A DNA stretch of 64,000 nt, from contig JAKULF010000002.1 of assembly GCA_022661535.1 (NCBI GenBank), forward strand, positions 930,001 through 994,000, written 5' to 3'. Below are positions 8,661-19,997 of this stretch, piece by piece. The stretch's first letter is position 1. Each line of letters begins with the position of its first letter. The stretch comes from Eutypa lata. Taxonomy: Eukaryota; Ascomycota; Sordariomycetes; Xylariales; Diatrypaceae. The notes under the pieces were generated by a model. The model was not told where the DNA came from. It did no database searches and saw nothing but the letters and a program-made list of their open reading frames with translations. A program made the translations under genes and the position numbers.

Positions 8661-11541
8661 ATTGTATATTTATTTTTTACAAAATTCAGCTTATATACTA
8701 GATCCCTTGGAATACTTTAGAGCATGGGGGATTTAGTGCCGAATGAGTCACTTTCTGTGTGTTTAGAAGCTGGATGAACTGTATTGTACCCTTCAACCGG
8801 ACCTAAATTACCTAGGTAGGTATGCACATTCTGTTTGATGAAAACGAATGCCAGTGGGACTTGAAGATCTCTTAGCGATGCATGTGCGCATTGGCCATTT
8901 GAACTACGAAGTACACGTATGTAGCTCACAACTATGTACGTACTTCATAAACAGGGGAAAACAAGTCAAGGTTTTACATTATCCAAAATATGAAAATTGA
9001 TTTCTTAGGTGAAAGACCTATTATCCAAATAATAGGTATCCATTGCTTAACTTGATGTTGCCTGTATACTTTTCGTAGGTACGTGATGTAGCTAGTCCGG
9101 GTGCAGCTCTTCAAAGCCCCACACTTTCTATAACAGAGCGCCAATTACTCTAATACGCAGCAACCATCATGACATGCATGACTTGCCCCTTCAGCTCCAA
9201 AAATGAATAAAAATAAGTTAAGGTAGCCCTAATCACGACAGGTAAGTTGGTAAAAACACCAATTAGAATGAATTGTTGACTTCTCTTGAGAACACCAATC
9301 CGTTCATTCCTAATCAGCGTTTCAAGGTAGGCTTTAATATTTCGCTTGGGGGTTTATTAAAACAGAGTATAGAAGGACATGGAGCCCTTACCAAAGCTTC
9401 TTAACTCACCATGTATATGATAATTACTAACTACAGTCTATTTAACCAAACCATGGGCCCAGCTCGATGCCTACTAGACTTGATAAAGAAAGGTACCAAA
9501 AGGTTATAACCTAATATCGTCGGCCTTGGCCCTGTTATGAAAGACGCATCACGATGGTGGATTAGGATTAGTTTGGTAATATTCTCACGGCATTGTGAAC
9601 TCCGTCATTAGGACGTCCATCGTAGCACGGGGTCAGAATATGTAACGGCCGTAATCGTCAATATTATTAGGCAGGACCCATCTCCTGCAGTATATTCCCG
9701 AAGGATATCGTAGATTGAGACCTGCAGCTAGTTCCTGGCAGCTGAATTAGCGAAGTATTGATCGAGATTTATACCTGCCTCGTTTAAGGGGATAGGCAAC
9801 TAGGACCTGTCTTATGAGGGACAGAGAAGTGATTAAAAAAAAACGTCATTTTGTTTAGAGGAGCGAGTGTACTTGATGATAAAATATAGAGGATTGGGTG
9901 GCCGGGAAGATCTCACTGACACTGATGATACATAGGATGTGGTATCTTATACGCGATTCAGATCACATGTCACTCCGTGTTAAAAATCTAGATCCATGGT
10001 ATTTGCCGTGTAATAATTTAGTAATGTGAGCCTTATCACTTCTTAGTTTTATTGCTGCATGTTGACATACATAGATTGATATAGTTCAGTCGACAGCTCT
10101 CATTAAGCATTCGTGACATACCTCGATTAGATTCACATTACCGAGTTCATCCGCATTATTTTATACGATTGGTACCGCCTTCACTTGAATCCGGCATCGT
10201 TCCGAAGTGACAATGGTAATATTTTGGGATCATCGATACTATGTGCCTCGTCCTCGCTATGATTGCCTGCTTTATATCATGTCGGCCTTGCTACCGCTAA
10301 GCTAACTGATGTGATATTCATATTAACTTAGTCGTTGTATTCAACCTCTTATAAACTCTCTTCATCTACTTCATTCTGCAAGCGGGGGCACGAAGCCTTC
10401 GTCTGCCACTACGAAAGCCCGGCAAGTATTCCCCCATCTGTCATAGATCGTGAACCTTAACTAGAGACTGTTAAATGACAATTGCATGATGTACATCATA
10501 CATATTCTCATAACTTGCATTGGCCTTTAAAACACCTTAACTCGAAAAAACACTTCTGACCATTATTCACATAAGTAAAAGCTGTAGCCCCTTGGATGAA
10601 TGTGTGTCATCCCCAATACGTTACTCTTAATACCTGTAGAGGTAGTTATTTGCATCTAATATAAATCACTGGGGATACTATAATGAGAGGAATTGATGTA
10701 GATCCCTTCACCCCGTTGATCCAAACGTTGGCAGCCATGAAATTCAATATAACACGGCATATGAATAGTTGCCACCCTTATAGTCTTGTAATGTTCCAGG
10801 GGGGTCCAGGAGTTGTATCCACTACGCAACTAAAGCGGGCTAACTGTAAATCGTATCTACGTAGGTGCCTTTTCAGGTAAAGTGTGCGCACATGAATTAA
10901 CTTACAGAGATGTGTCGATTAATTCCACGTCTCTCTATGTATGTACGTTCCGAGCACTTGAATCTCCATTAACAATTGACTTAACCGTTATCTACATAGT
11001 TGTCCACAAGCCCTGGTATTCCGGGAGAACAGCGGTGAGCTAGAGGGATCCTTGACCTTAGGTAAGAGGCTCTAGACCAGGATGCGAAGCATGTTCTAGG
11101 TGAAAAAGAGTAAATCTCATGAGAACCTGCATGAGTAGAAGCCTCTAGCCATGCAACTCCCTAGTACACGAATCGATAGACAAATGACGGTAACCAATTC
11201 AGAGTGCAGCTATCTTTCCCCACATAGTCGTGATGGCGTGCATTATTGGTGCCCGCACTCGCGAATAGCGTGTAGTAATTTCATGTATGCTTTGCTGGCT
11301 GTCGAATGTTGAAGCTATTGTAACAACAGGTAACCAACAGTGATAGTGTAGGTGGAGTAGTAAGTACTGTTCCGTCCCAGCGGGTCGGTTCGTAGGAATT
11401 TAAAATGCCACCCACCCCAAAAGCAACCCGAGAGGTCCAATCAATTCTGCAAATCCAACCTGACATCCTGGTTATACGACATAAAAAAAAGAAAGGAAAA
11501 AAAGAAGAAGAAATAACGCCAAGAAGAAGATCGTAGGAATC
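8661..11541. other. 2.9 kb AT-rich gene-free region
   Basis: No frame here has a recognisable domain, and no transposase or reverse transcriptase was found. The frame at 10683-10880 is short and patternless. Base composition is clearly more AT-rich than nearby genes. It could hold decayed repeats but none can be named by eye. Confidence 0.5.
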
Positions 11542-12336
11542 ATGGGCGGCGGCGAGCACTCTCCGGACGAGCGATTGACGCTCCGTCGAGCGACCATGGA
11601 AGACCTCGACGACGTCCTCGAGGTCGTTCATGGGGCTCTTTCCCTCGACCCGAAATTCAACTATAGAATGCCGTACCGAGACCAATATCCCGAGGACAAC
11701 CACAAATGGCTGCGCCTGGAATACACGGAGTACCTCGCGCAGCCCGAGAAATACGCGCTCATGATGATGACGGCTAGCGATTACAACGACAAGCCGATCG
11801 CCATATGCATCTGGGATTACGCTATGATGGAGCCCCATCTAGGAGGTGGTAAGTTGGGAGTTTTTTTCTTTCTTTCTTTCTTCTCGAGACCTGCTGCGTG
11901 CTACCTATTGATAAGCATTACACGAAAATGAATGGTAACTAATGCATGTGACCCGTCAGATCTTGGAGTGCCTGAAGATCCCAGGGGGGAAGTCCTCCGG
12001 AGGGACGTGAACCCGGAGCACTACCGGGCGTGGAAGACGCAAATCACCGCCGGGTTCATTCGCTTCTTCTTCCAGCAGTACGGCCTCCAGCAGTGGCATC
12101 TCTGGGTCCTGTGCACGCTGCCAGCCTTCCGAGGCCGAGGCGCTGCGACGCGGCTCTGCAAATGGGGCCTCGAGCGCGCGTCACAGGAGGGCATGGTGTC
12201 CACCGTCTTGGCCACGGCCCCGAACGGTAAGAAGCTGTACGAGAAGATTGGCTGGGACCTGCGAGGGCAATTCACCGTACGCGTCCGTGACGAGCCAGAC
12301 CACGAGGACATCTGGCCTATGACTTACGATCCGTAA
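11542..12336 (+). CDS. GNAT-family N-acetyltransferase
   Basis: Transfers an acetyl group from acetyl-CoA to an amine; the acceptor is unknown. Exons 11542-11848 and 11960-12336 (intron GTAAGT...GTCAG, an Asp codon is split) give 227 residues. The N-terminal part (LTLRRATMEDLDDVLEV) is the usual first strand and helix of the fold. The acetyl-CoA pyrophosphate loop, motif A, is F159-RGRGAA-165, preceded by the strand HLWVLCTLP. Motif B follows with ATAPNGKKLYEKIGW, where the Tyr before EKIGW is typical. The length matches the many small fungal GNAT proteins. No signal or membrane segment. It stands alone. Fold is sure, substrate is not. Confidence 0.92.
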
Positions 12337-13166
12337 TAATACTTTTGAACTTGTGTTTTTTAGAGATAATAATGTCAAATTGTTTTTGTCATTCTTTCTC
12401 TCATTCGGTGTGGGGAATCTGAGATGCGGAAAAAACGAAAAAATGAATTTCATCTGACGTATGCTTGAACACGCAAGCAAATGTTTCTTGTGCGATGGTC
12501 AAATTGTTCAAATTCGGATGTGGCTTATCTCAGCCTTTGACTCAGTAAGGCATTCTTCAGTATGCCTAGGTGGCTTCATAGTGATTTACGGGACTTGAAC
12601 CAGTGGCGTTCTAATGGACATGAAATTTGTCACTCGGGACTCTCAGTTCGGTGTGCAGTCAGCAGTATATAAATAAGAAAGGGGGGGGGTAATGTAGCCG
12701 GTCTGGATGCGGGGATCTAAAAGTCATGTGCATATCGGGGAGCAAAAAAACCAACTTAGCGTACATAATATAGGCTGCCGCCAGCTTTATCAATGGCACA
12801 GCCTGCATTACGGGCTGAGAAGAAGCTGACATGGTGTGACAACAGCTTCGCCCCGCGGCTGTGTAGATTACAAGATGTGCATAAGCGCTCGTGAGTAATT
12901 CGGCATTTTTTATGCACAAGATATGACCAGGCTCTACCGCGGAGCCTTGCTGGCTGCCTGTTCGAAAAGGGATGAGGCACTACGCCCGTATATATAGGTA
13001 GGTGGGTCTGGACGAGCTGCTGTGATCCTCTCCTAGATTTCTTTTGACCCCTGATACCAACCTTTCTACGCTTCTATTCGCCGTATCTTACGAGAAACTA
13101 TCAATAATCCATACGCCTGGTACCACTTGAAATTACTATATTCCTTTGCACATAGAGTATTGCACA
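12337..13166. other. Spacer, no gene seen
   Basis: Space between two plus-strand genes. Holds a G run near 12681-12689. A B-box-like sequence at about 12592-12602 (minus) has no partner A box. Confidence 0.5.
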
Positions 13167-13580
13167 ATGTCCTATCACAATCATCACCACTACCCCCACA
13201 GCCACTACGACGTAGCCGAACGGCTTGTGCGGGAGAACCGTCACAGCCACCGTCCAACCCGGTACATTGTCAACGACGGCAACCTGATCCTCGACGAGAA
13301 AACGATCAGGCATGGCAACACAGTCATCTACAATTCCCGGGGCTCGGCAATGTGGCTAAACCCGTCTGGCAGGCACGCAGCGCCGCCTGCTCCAATAGTC
13401 TATCAGCCGTACCATTCATCGTGGGCATATGGAGTGGCATCGCCATCTTGTCGCGGGTGCTACGAGAGACGTGAGCTGCACAGCAGTGGATACTGTCGCG
13501 ATTGTCACTCTATACGGTACTACCGCAGCGATCGGAGACTGCTTGGGACGCCGGAAAGAAGACAACTCACCTGGCGGTAA
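13167..13580 (+). CDS. Small CxxC/CxxC protein of unknown function
   Basis: Single exon of 137 residues. The ATG at 13167 was chosen because the longer frame opens only with TTG. The N-terminus is His/Tyr-rich (SYHNHHHYPHSHYD). The middle has a short ordered block (RYIVNDGNLILDEKTIRHG). The C-terminal part has two cysteine pairs, C95-x2-C98 and C110-x2-C113 (CRGCYER...YCRDCH), the spacing of a small zinc knuckle. The tail is Arg-rich. A His-rich head with a zinc knuckle suggests metal binding, but I do not recognise a named family. Likely real gene. Confidence 0.65.
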   Translation: MSYHNHHHYPHSHYDVAERLVRENRHSHRPTRYIVNDGNLILDEKTIRHGNTVIYNSRGSAMWLNPSGRHAAPPAPIVYQPYHSSWAYGVASPSCRGCYERRELHSSGYCRDCHSIRYYRSDRRLLGTPERRQLTWR

Positions 13581-13970
13581 ATGGACTTAGCAGCGGCGGC
13601 GACGACGACTGGTGATGTGTCATACGGTTATGATACATGAATTATGATTTCGCATCTTTGGGAATGAGAGGAGTTGTTTACAATTTGATATACGAACATG
13701 ACGATTTAACCTGTCTTATTATTATCCTTATGAAACTACTTAAACTATTAGATAATGACAACCCTTTGTTAACTACTATTAACACCCTTGCTTCATAGTG
13801 AGACACTGAACTGGGCTACCGCATTCCATTCTTTGTCTAAAAATCTTCCAGAGGGCTGCAGCACTTCTTGCCCGAACCTCTTTTCTTTTGTCAATTTCTA
13901 GACGCAATAATTTAATGTCCAATGTTATGACGAAACATCAAACGCGTTTAGCCCCCACCTATCTGCCAAT
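13581..13970. other. Spacer, no gene seen
   Basis: AT-rich 3' flank and promoter between two small plus-strand genes. Confidence 0.4.
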
Positions 13971-14243
13971 ATGCCCACCCCACGCGAAGCCTACGAACCA
14001 CCAAGTGTATCATCGCCAGAGAGACAAGACCTCAAGCCCAAACCCGAAGCAGCGCCTCCTCGGGACCCGAATCCTCAGGCCTTGGATCCTCTAACCAATA
14101 TGGAGAGGGTCAAGCTCGCGCTCTACCGATGTGCTGACTGCAACTCCGTTTTCAAACCCGCCGCGACCGGACTGGGATCCATCATCTGGAAATGCAGGGA
14201 GTGTGGGTGTCATATGATGTATAAACTTCCAACTAAGCAGTGA
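13971..14243 (+). CDS. Rpb12/ABC10-alpha-like zinc-ribbon mini protein
   Basis: Frame of 90 residues. The last 45 match the layout of the RNA polymerase subunit shared by Pol I, II and III (Rpb12, DNA_RNApol_7kD family): aromatic-x-C54-x2-C57, 17 residues, then C75-R-E-C78-G, then a basic YKxxTK end. True Rpb12 usually ends with a conserved RTKR-VQFEAR tail; here the frame stops at KLPTKQ. The first 45 residues are Pro/Glu-rich and dispensable-looking. Either this is a divergent paralog or a splice donor (GTGAGC, two bases before the stop) leads to another exon; the only nearby acceptor, near 14304, has a poor branch distance. Zinc-ribbon assignment is good, role as a polymerase subunit is doubtful. 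Confidence 0.7.
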   Translation: MPTPREAYEPPSVSSPERQDLKPKPEAAPPRDPNPQALDPLTNMERVKLALYRCADCNSVFKPAATGLGSIIWKCRECGCHMMYKLPTKQ

Positions 14244-15150
14244 GCAAATCACCTTTGTACAAATTCGGAACTTCTGCAAGAAGGGTGCAACGGCTAATAA
14301 CAGGGATCGTAAACGTGTTTTAGAAAGCGTCAGTTCGAAGCTCGATGAATCTAGGAATTGGTCGAACCATGATATTAAACGGGAATATGGACGTTGTTAC
14401 TAGAACACGCGCGGAGATGCACCACAGGAGGATTGCTTCTTCGCGATGTGGCTATGGGGTTCTTCAGTGCCTTCGATAGTACCTGCAAGGTTATTGTCCC
14501 CGTTAGAGCGCAGGATTAATGGTTTGAATTGCATCAGAAGACTGTTGACGAAGCCAGCTTTGTAATAGTCAAATATCCCAATAATTAAACATAATAGTGA
14601 TATTTACGTTCGGTTAATTTGGTTCCGTCTCTCGCACTATAATAAGCAGCAAAACCTATCCTAATCGTCTCTTAGGAATCAGTCACTAGACCCCTTTAAT
14701 GTTTATATAGATAGATCATCAATTGCTTTTAGTGCATCGTTTATCGTTTCTATATGATCTCGGTTTATTCCGTTACTATTTTGCGCTTACCTCTTTTTTT
14801 TTTTCGTTTTTCTTTTCGCAGTGCATTCCCTCCTCCATCCCCCTTTACTTATTAGTGTTATTCTTCCACCCAATCACCCTCCTGTGTTGAATTGCACTAC
14901 CCTGCATTTGTCGGAGAAATACCTAGAGGCCAGCGATAACCGAGTCAAGCTTTACGGCCCCCGACCTCCGGTTGCGCTCTATAATTACGCTCGTGATTGA
15001 GTCACAATGAACATCAACGTCGGCAACCAGTGATAATGGTAATCGAGCTTAGAAAGAAGTATAAAATGAAGATATAGTCTAGTTTGTTAAAAGACTAGGG
15101 CTCTGTACTACTACTAATTCTGGCATTATATAATTAGTTATACATTAAAC
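14244..15150. other. AT-rich spacer, no gene seen
   Basis: Contains a long T/C-rich run around 14790-14890. No supported frame. Confidence 0.5.
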
Positions 15151-16197
15151 ATGGTATTGGCATACACGAGAGAGCAAGTTGATCAATTCCTAGATCATAT
15201 CCAGCTTCCTGCATCTCTTCACCATGCGCCGCCTTCGCTATCTCTCCTGAAAGCATTGCATGTGCACATGATTTCCACGGTTCCTTATGATAACCTTTCT
15301 CTACACTATAATCCTTCCCATTCTATAAACATCGATCCCCAACACCTTTTCCAGAAGATCGTTGCGAACAAACGTGGGCGTGGTGGCTACTGTATGGAAA
15401 TCGCCATCCTATATAACCACATGCTCGTTGCTTTAGGGTACGATGCATATACAGTTGGAGTGCGGACTCGTCCTAGGATAGAGGGGGTGCCCGAGGGGGA
15501 CTTCCCCGGCTGGTAGGTTCCATCTCTCTCTCTCTGTTTCATTGTCAAGCCCCTATTACCATCCAAACAAATGTGTCTTAGCTCACTTCAGCCCCTCCCT
15601 TTCAGGGTCCACGTAGTAAGTATCGTGACGTTCGCCGACGACAGCAAGTACCACGTGGACGTGGGCTTTGGCGGCGATGGCGCGACGATGCCCCTGCCGC
15701 TGGAAGACGGGCTCGTCCACTTGAACCTGGGGACTCAGGAGATCCGGCTGGTGCGCGACTGGATCCCCACGCAGACGAAGCGCACGGAATCCAGCAAGCT
15801 CTGGGTGTTCCAGTACCGCAACGGCGCCGGCAGGGACTGGAACTCGTTCTACGCCTTCTCGCACGAGCTCGAGTTCATGCAGGCCGACTTCGAGGTCATG
15901 AACTGGTGGACGGGGCACAACCCCCGGTTCTACCAGACCAAGAACGCCATCCTCGTCAAGTTCTTGCGCCGCGCCGCGGGCGGGGAGCAGAGTGGTGGGG
16001 TGCAGGAGATCTATGGTAAGCGGATGCTGGTGAATGGTGTCATCAAGGAGAACCTGGGGGGGAAGACGAGGGTGGTGGAGGAATGCAAGAGTGAGGAGGA
16101 GAGGGTCGAGGGCCTGGAGAAGTACTTTGGTATTACTTTGACGGATGAAGAGAGGATGGGCATCGGAGGATGGGCTACGGAACTTCGTAGTACATAG
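15151..16197 (+). CDS. Arylamine N-acetyltransferase (NAT)
   Basis: Acyl-CoA-dependent enzyme acting on aromatic amines. Exons 15151-15512 and 15606-16197 (a Trp codon is split, intron contains a TC repeat) give 317 residues. The catalytic triad is visible: C81 in RGRGGYCMEI, H123 in VHVV at the start of exon 2, and D139 in YHVDVGFGG, the family order and spacing. In Fusarium, NAT homologs (FDB2/NAT1) use malonyl-CoA to detoxify 2-aminophenol from plant benzoxazolinones, so a plant-associated lifestyle is possible; this is inferred from other fungi. The exon 2 body is more GC-rich than exon 1. No clustered detoxification partner is nearby. Family identity is firm. Confidence 0.96.
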
Positions 16198-16605
16198 CAT
16201 ATATAATTTCTATGGAAGAATGGTTTGTGATGATCAGAGGCAGACAACTTCATCATTAGTTAAGAGGCACGAGAGGTTCCTAAGGGCAACATACATAAAG
16301 CGGGGTATGATATTAGTTCTTTTAGAAGTTGCGATGAGGAGACAATCGTTGGATAATACTTACCACGAGTCCCATCCTAAAAAAAAAAGAAAATGGAAGT
16401 CTCAGGTCTACTAAATAACCGAAACATGAGTAAGGATGAATCGACCATCTAAATGTGCGCTTGTAAAGCGCATAAGGTCGTTCCAAGGCGGGAATTTCCC
16501 GGTTGTTTCTTACCGCTCTCAACTCTAAGCCAACCACCACGGCGACCAAACTTTCCCCACGATACAGAAGCACCCCTCTGCTCCAAAAGAGCAAACGACT
16601 TTACG
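16198..16605. other. Spacer with possible upstream start of the next gene
   Basis: Short spacer. An in-frame ATG at 16453 would add 51 residues to the NYN gene, but these are Cys/Pro-rich and unlike the family, so it is left out. Confidence 0.4.
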
Positions 16606-17103
16606 ATGAACAACCACGGAATCTCCCTAATACGTGAATCACTTCAACTCAGAGTATCCTCAATATCTACTATCGAGAAGGACCCACTGCTCATCATCGA
16701 CGCGGCAAACGTAGTCGGCTCGGTGCCCAACGGCTGGTGGAGGAACAGATTTGCAGCCGCAATACGGCTGCGAGACAGCCTCAGGTCGCTGCACGCGATT
16801 GGACTCCGGCGGTTGAAGCCCCCTGTGGATGTGCTGCTGGTGACCGAGGGTGATGCGTGTGGAGTGGGCTCTAGCGAGTTCGTGGCGGTCGTGGGAGCGT
16901 GGGGGAGCGGCGACGACGAAATCGTTCGGCAGGCCCGGGCGGCGTCGGGGAGGAACGTGGTCGTTGTCACGAGCGACGTGGAACTGCAGGAACGCATCTC
17001 GGCTCTTGGGGCGACGTACATCGGCTCCGGGCGGTTCACCCGCATTCTCGAGGAATTCAGTCAAGGGGATCTTTCCTACAGTTTTCGTGGGAATCTGGAT
17101 TAG
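16606..17103 (+). CDS. NYN/YacP-like PIN-fold nuclease-domain protein
   Basis: Intronless, 165 residues from the ATG at 16606. The domain starts with LLIIDAANVVGS (D32, N35), continues PNGWWRNR (W44, W45), has a strand DVLLVTEG, then GSGDDEIV (D103, D104) and VVVVTSDVELQERI (D124), and ends LGATYIGSGRF. This order of acids is the NYN/PIN nuclease core, and the WWR plus GDD-I-V pattern is what I know from small actinobacterial NYN proteins, not from usual fungal NYN proteins. Absence of introns fits a bacterial origin. Likely role is metal-dependent RNA cleavage, not proven. The alternative is a rare fungal NYN lineage. No linked genes explain its job. Confidence 0.75.
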   Translation: MNNHGISLIRESLQLRVSSISTIEKDPLLIIDAANVVGSVPNGWWRNRFAAAIRLRDSLRSLHAIGLRRLKPPVDVLLVTEGDACGVGSSEFVAVVGAWGSGDDEIVRQARAASGRNVVVVTSDVELQERISALGATYIGSGRFTRILEEFSQGDLSYSFRGNLD

Positions 17104-18190
17104 GCCTATACATGGGATGGAGAACTCAACCCCGGCTTTCACGCACTCCATACATAGGTAGAGTGCATACTTCGAAACCGGCTATAATCGACTATTCTCG
17201 ATCATTCTCATATACCCGAGCTGGGACATGATAGGGGGTTGAAACAGGAACCTCTATACCTTGAACGAAGGGACTACTCGCATTTATTTGGATGTATCTC
17301 TACTTAAGGACCAGCACCAATTCAATTTTACACTCTACAGCCCTTAGGTATACCATCAGAGCTGAGCTCTCCTTATTAGGACACTTTCTGGGCAAGCATG
17401 AGATATCGACCTTCACCAGCACTTCATGCTCGAGGAAGGAATCAGCAAGTATAGGTGGATATTTCTCAAGGTTAAGTCACCGGCTCTTTGGGCAACAGAC
17501 GATGGCTTCCCCGAGATCCATGGTGTGGTTGGCACTTTGCAATAGACCCATTGGACCTATATACCTCCAAGCACCTCACTACAATTCCACTGCGGTTGGA
17601 GCAAGAACTACATACCACCTTAAAACACCCGTAGCATAGTTGCTTTCATTCATGAAGTCGATCCGATATTGGTCCAGATTCATCCAGAGCACTGTCGTAA
17701 CAATACAAACTACCTTATCAACGGGTTTACTCGGCAGTCTCACACGGCTTGACGGCAAAATATGTGATCGTGCGTCTGTCACCTCCTAAGCCAGAGCGAA
17801 CGCCCATGGGTTGTAAAAATCGTGGCTATGAGACCTAACTGAAACCCTAAACTCGAAGACCCGTCAACTTTGAACGTATCTTTCGTCATGGGACACTCCC
17901 AGGTTACGGTTTCCACGTTTTATGTAGCTAGCTATACGAAACGCTCGAAGGCTCCGTTGAACCTCCTGAATGATATCTACCACACTGAGCCAATTTGTAT
18001 GTGTACTTCCGTTATAGAGATACTTTCTTGTAGGTCTGCTCCTCTGGTATGTACTCTCATGGAAGTCTGGGGAAGATCGCCAGCTTACGATTTCGGCACC
18101 TATTCCGATGCTCGGTACAGGTGGGAGCTTGCCGTGAACGGACAACAGCAGTCTAAACGGATTATTAAATTTTGAGAAGCGAGTGGTACG
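17104..18190. other. Spacer, no supported gene
   Basis: Several medium frames exist on both strands (17292-17639, 17864-18235) but none shows domain-like order or splice logic. Confidence 0.4.
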
Positions 18191-18505
18191 ATGGACTCGG
18201 ATGAGGTTGTCGCACATGGCAAGATGGTAGTCCACATCTGCGAGCGGGCATCAACCGTTGATCCTGTCACTTTCTGGGCGGGGGTTCTTAATTGCAAGCG
18301 AGTAGGATATACCCCTTTGTGGTACGATGTCTTTCATCTCCTCGCTGACCTAGAATTGGTCGTAGAGGCCGAAGTTCTCCATAGGGTGATGGCAAACGAC
18401 CCGAAGTCCTGGTGCTGGCCTCCTCCACCAGACTCCCCAGCTTCCCCAGCTCAGCCCCCAGGTTATTTAGAATGGATCAAGCGGGCGATCATCGCCTTTA
18501 TGTAA
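18191..18505 (+). CDS. Weak candidate: 104-residue hypothetical protein
   Basis: Frame opening with ATG. The first 75 residues look globular (VVHICERAS, VTFWAGVLNC, HLLADLELVVEAEVL), followed by a short Pro-rich stretch and PGYLEWIKRAIIAFM. I recognise no family. Composition is more protein-like than other frames in this spacer, but there is no second line of evidence. Possibly a gene remnant. Confidence 0.25.
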   Translation: MDSDEVVAHGKMVVHICERASTVDPVTFWAGVLNCKRVGYTPLWYDVFHLLADLELVVEAEVLHRVMANDPKSWCWPPPPDSPASPAQPPGYLEWIKRAIIAFM

Positions 18506-19142
18506 ATAGTTCATTATCTTGGCTGCATCGATCCTAAGTAGTACATGGCATGCTTGCTGAAAACCTTTCCTCCCCTTGCATTGCAATGAGTGAGTGAGTG
18601 ACCTATGTAGGTACCTACCGTGTAATACATCGGGCCGGGCATTTGCGATCTTCAGCAAAGATCATATGTGTCGGTGTGCCAATATGCAAGCACTCTAGTT
18701 AGGATGCGGGAGCCAAGCGATGCAGGTAATACGACCCGCAGCTACTGCAGGAGGCACCCACCTTATATGCGCGGTGTGTATCGGATATGCTGCGTACAGT
18801 TGGCCTTCCACGTCATTCAGTGGAACACACCGAACAACTTTTCTCGTTCTCTCAATTCAGGGTCCAGGGGTTTTCCAAGGCTCCCACTCCGATGCGGACT
18901 CCGATCTGCGGGCGTCCTTTTCCTAAAATACGGGGGGACCCTCTTCCCCCCCCTCTCTTCCCCGTGCCGTTGCGGGATATAGTCAGTCGGACCCAACTAT
19001 CTCATTCTCTAGTACTTACATAGAAACCCACCGGTCGCATTGCAGAACTCCATTCATTATCGCCCCGATATTTCTACTTTCTTTATTTTCATACATAGTA
19101 GAATCAAGTTAGACAAGAACAAGCAAAGCCAAAGCAAACGAT
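18506..19142. other. Promoter side of the HAD gene, no gene seen
   Basis: Contains GTAGGTACCTACC near 18608, one of several TAGGTA-type motifs in the spacers. No coding signal. Confidence 0.4.
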
Positions 19143-19997
19143 ATGCCACCCATCAAGGAGCTCCTCTTCGACTGCGACAACACGCTCGTGCTGAGCGAGG
19201 ACATCGCGTTCGAGAGTTGCGCGCAGCTGGCGAACGAGATCCTGGCGCAGCATGGCGTGGCGGCGCGGTACGACGGGCGCAGCCTGCAGCACGAGTTCGT
19301 GGGGATGGGGTTCCGCGGGCAGCTGGCGCGGCTGCAGGCCAAGTACGGGTTCACGATGGCGGCGGACGAGCTGCAGCGCTACGTCGACCAGGAGCTGGGC
19401 CGCACCATCGAGAACCTCGAGCGCGACTGCCAGCCCTGCGAGGGCGTCGACCCCGTCCTCGAGGCGCTCGACGCCGGGAAGCGGTACGGCCTCGCCATCG
19501 TCTCGAGCTCCCACATGAGCCGCGTCGAGGCCTCCATCCGCAAGACCGGCCACGCCCGGTACTTCCCCCACGGTCGCGTCTTCTCGGCCCAGTCGTCGCT
19601 CGACCCGCCTTCCTCGAAGCCCGACCCGGATGTGTACCTGTTCGCCTGCGAGAAGTTGGGCGTCAAGCCTGCCGAGTGCGTGGCCATTGAGGATAGCAAG
19701 TCAGGTGAGTTCAATGAAATGAAATGAAATGACCTATATATATGTATATATAATCTAGGAAAGGCGCAATTGAAGATAGGATAGTATGGTGTTAACTCTG
19801 ATTGCGCAACCTTAGGTGCTACTGCTGCTATGAGAGCCGGCATTCCTACTATCGGTTACGTCGGGCCCTATTTGGCTGAGGGCGGCAAGGAGAAGCAGGA
19901 CGAGATGGTGAAGATACTAAAAGAAGACTGCAAGGTTGCGACGATCATGTACGACTGGAGCGAGTTCTGGGACAAGCTCAAGCTGATGGAAGCTTGA
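19143..19997 (+). CDS. HAD-superfamily hydrolase (phosphatase, subfamily IA)
   Basis: Small-molecule phosphatase or phosphomutase-like enzyme. Exons 19143-19704 and 19816-19997 (intron GTGAGT...CTTAG, a Gly codon is split) give 247 residues. Motif I is FDCDNT with nucleophile D10 and acid D12; motif II is the Ser run in IVSSSH; motif III is the Lys in SSKPDPDVY; motif IV is IEDSKSG with its Asp at the exon border. A helical cap of about 65 residues between motifs I and II (EDIAFESCAQLANEIL and following) marks a C1 cap. Length and order match beta-phosphoglucomutase or phosphoglycolate phosphatase-like proteins, but the substrate is not readable. Stand-alone gene, exon 1 strongly GC-rich. Confidence 0.93.

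Noticed and set aside
10683..10880. 65-codon frame in the AT-rich island
   Set aside because: Short, no conserved look, no splice signals.
12592..12602. B-box-like sequence (minus) suggesting a tRNA
   Set aside because: No A box or acceptor pairing at the right distance.
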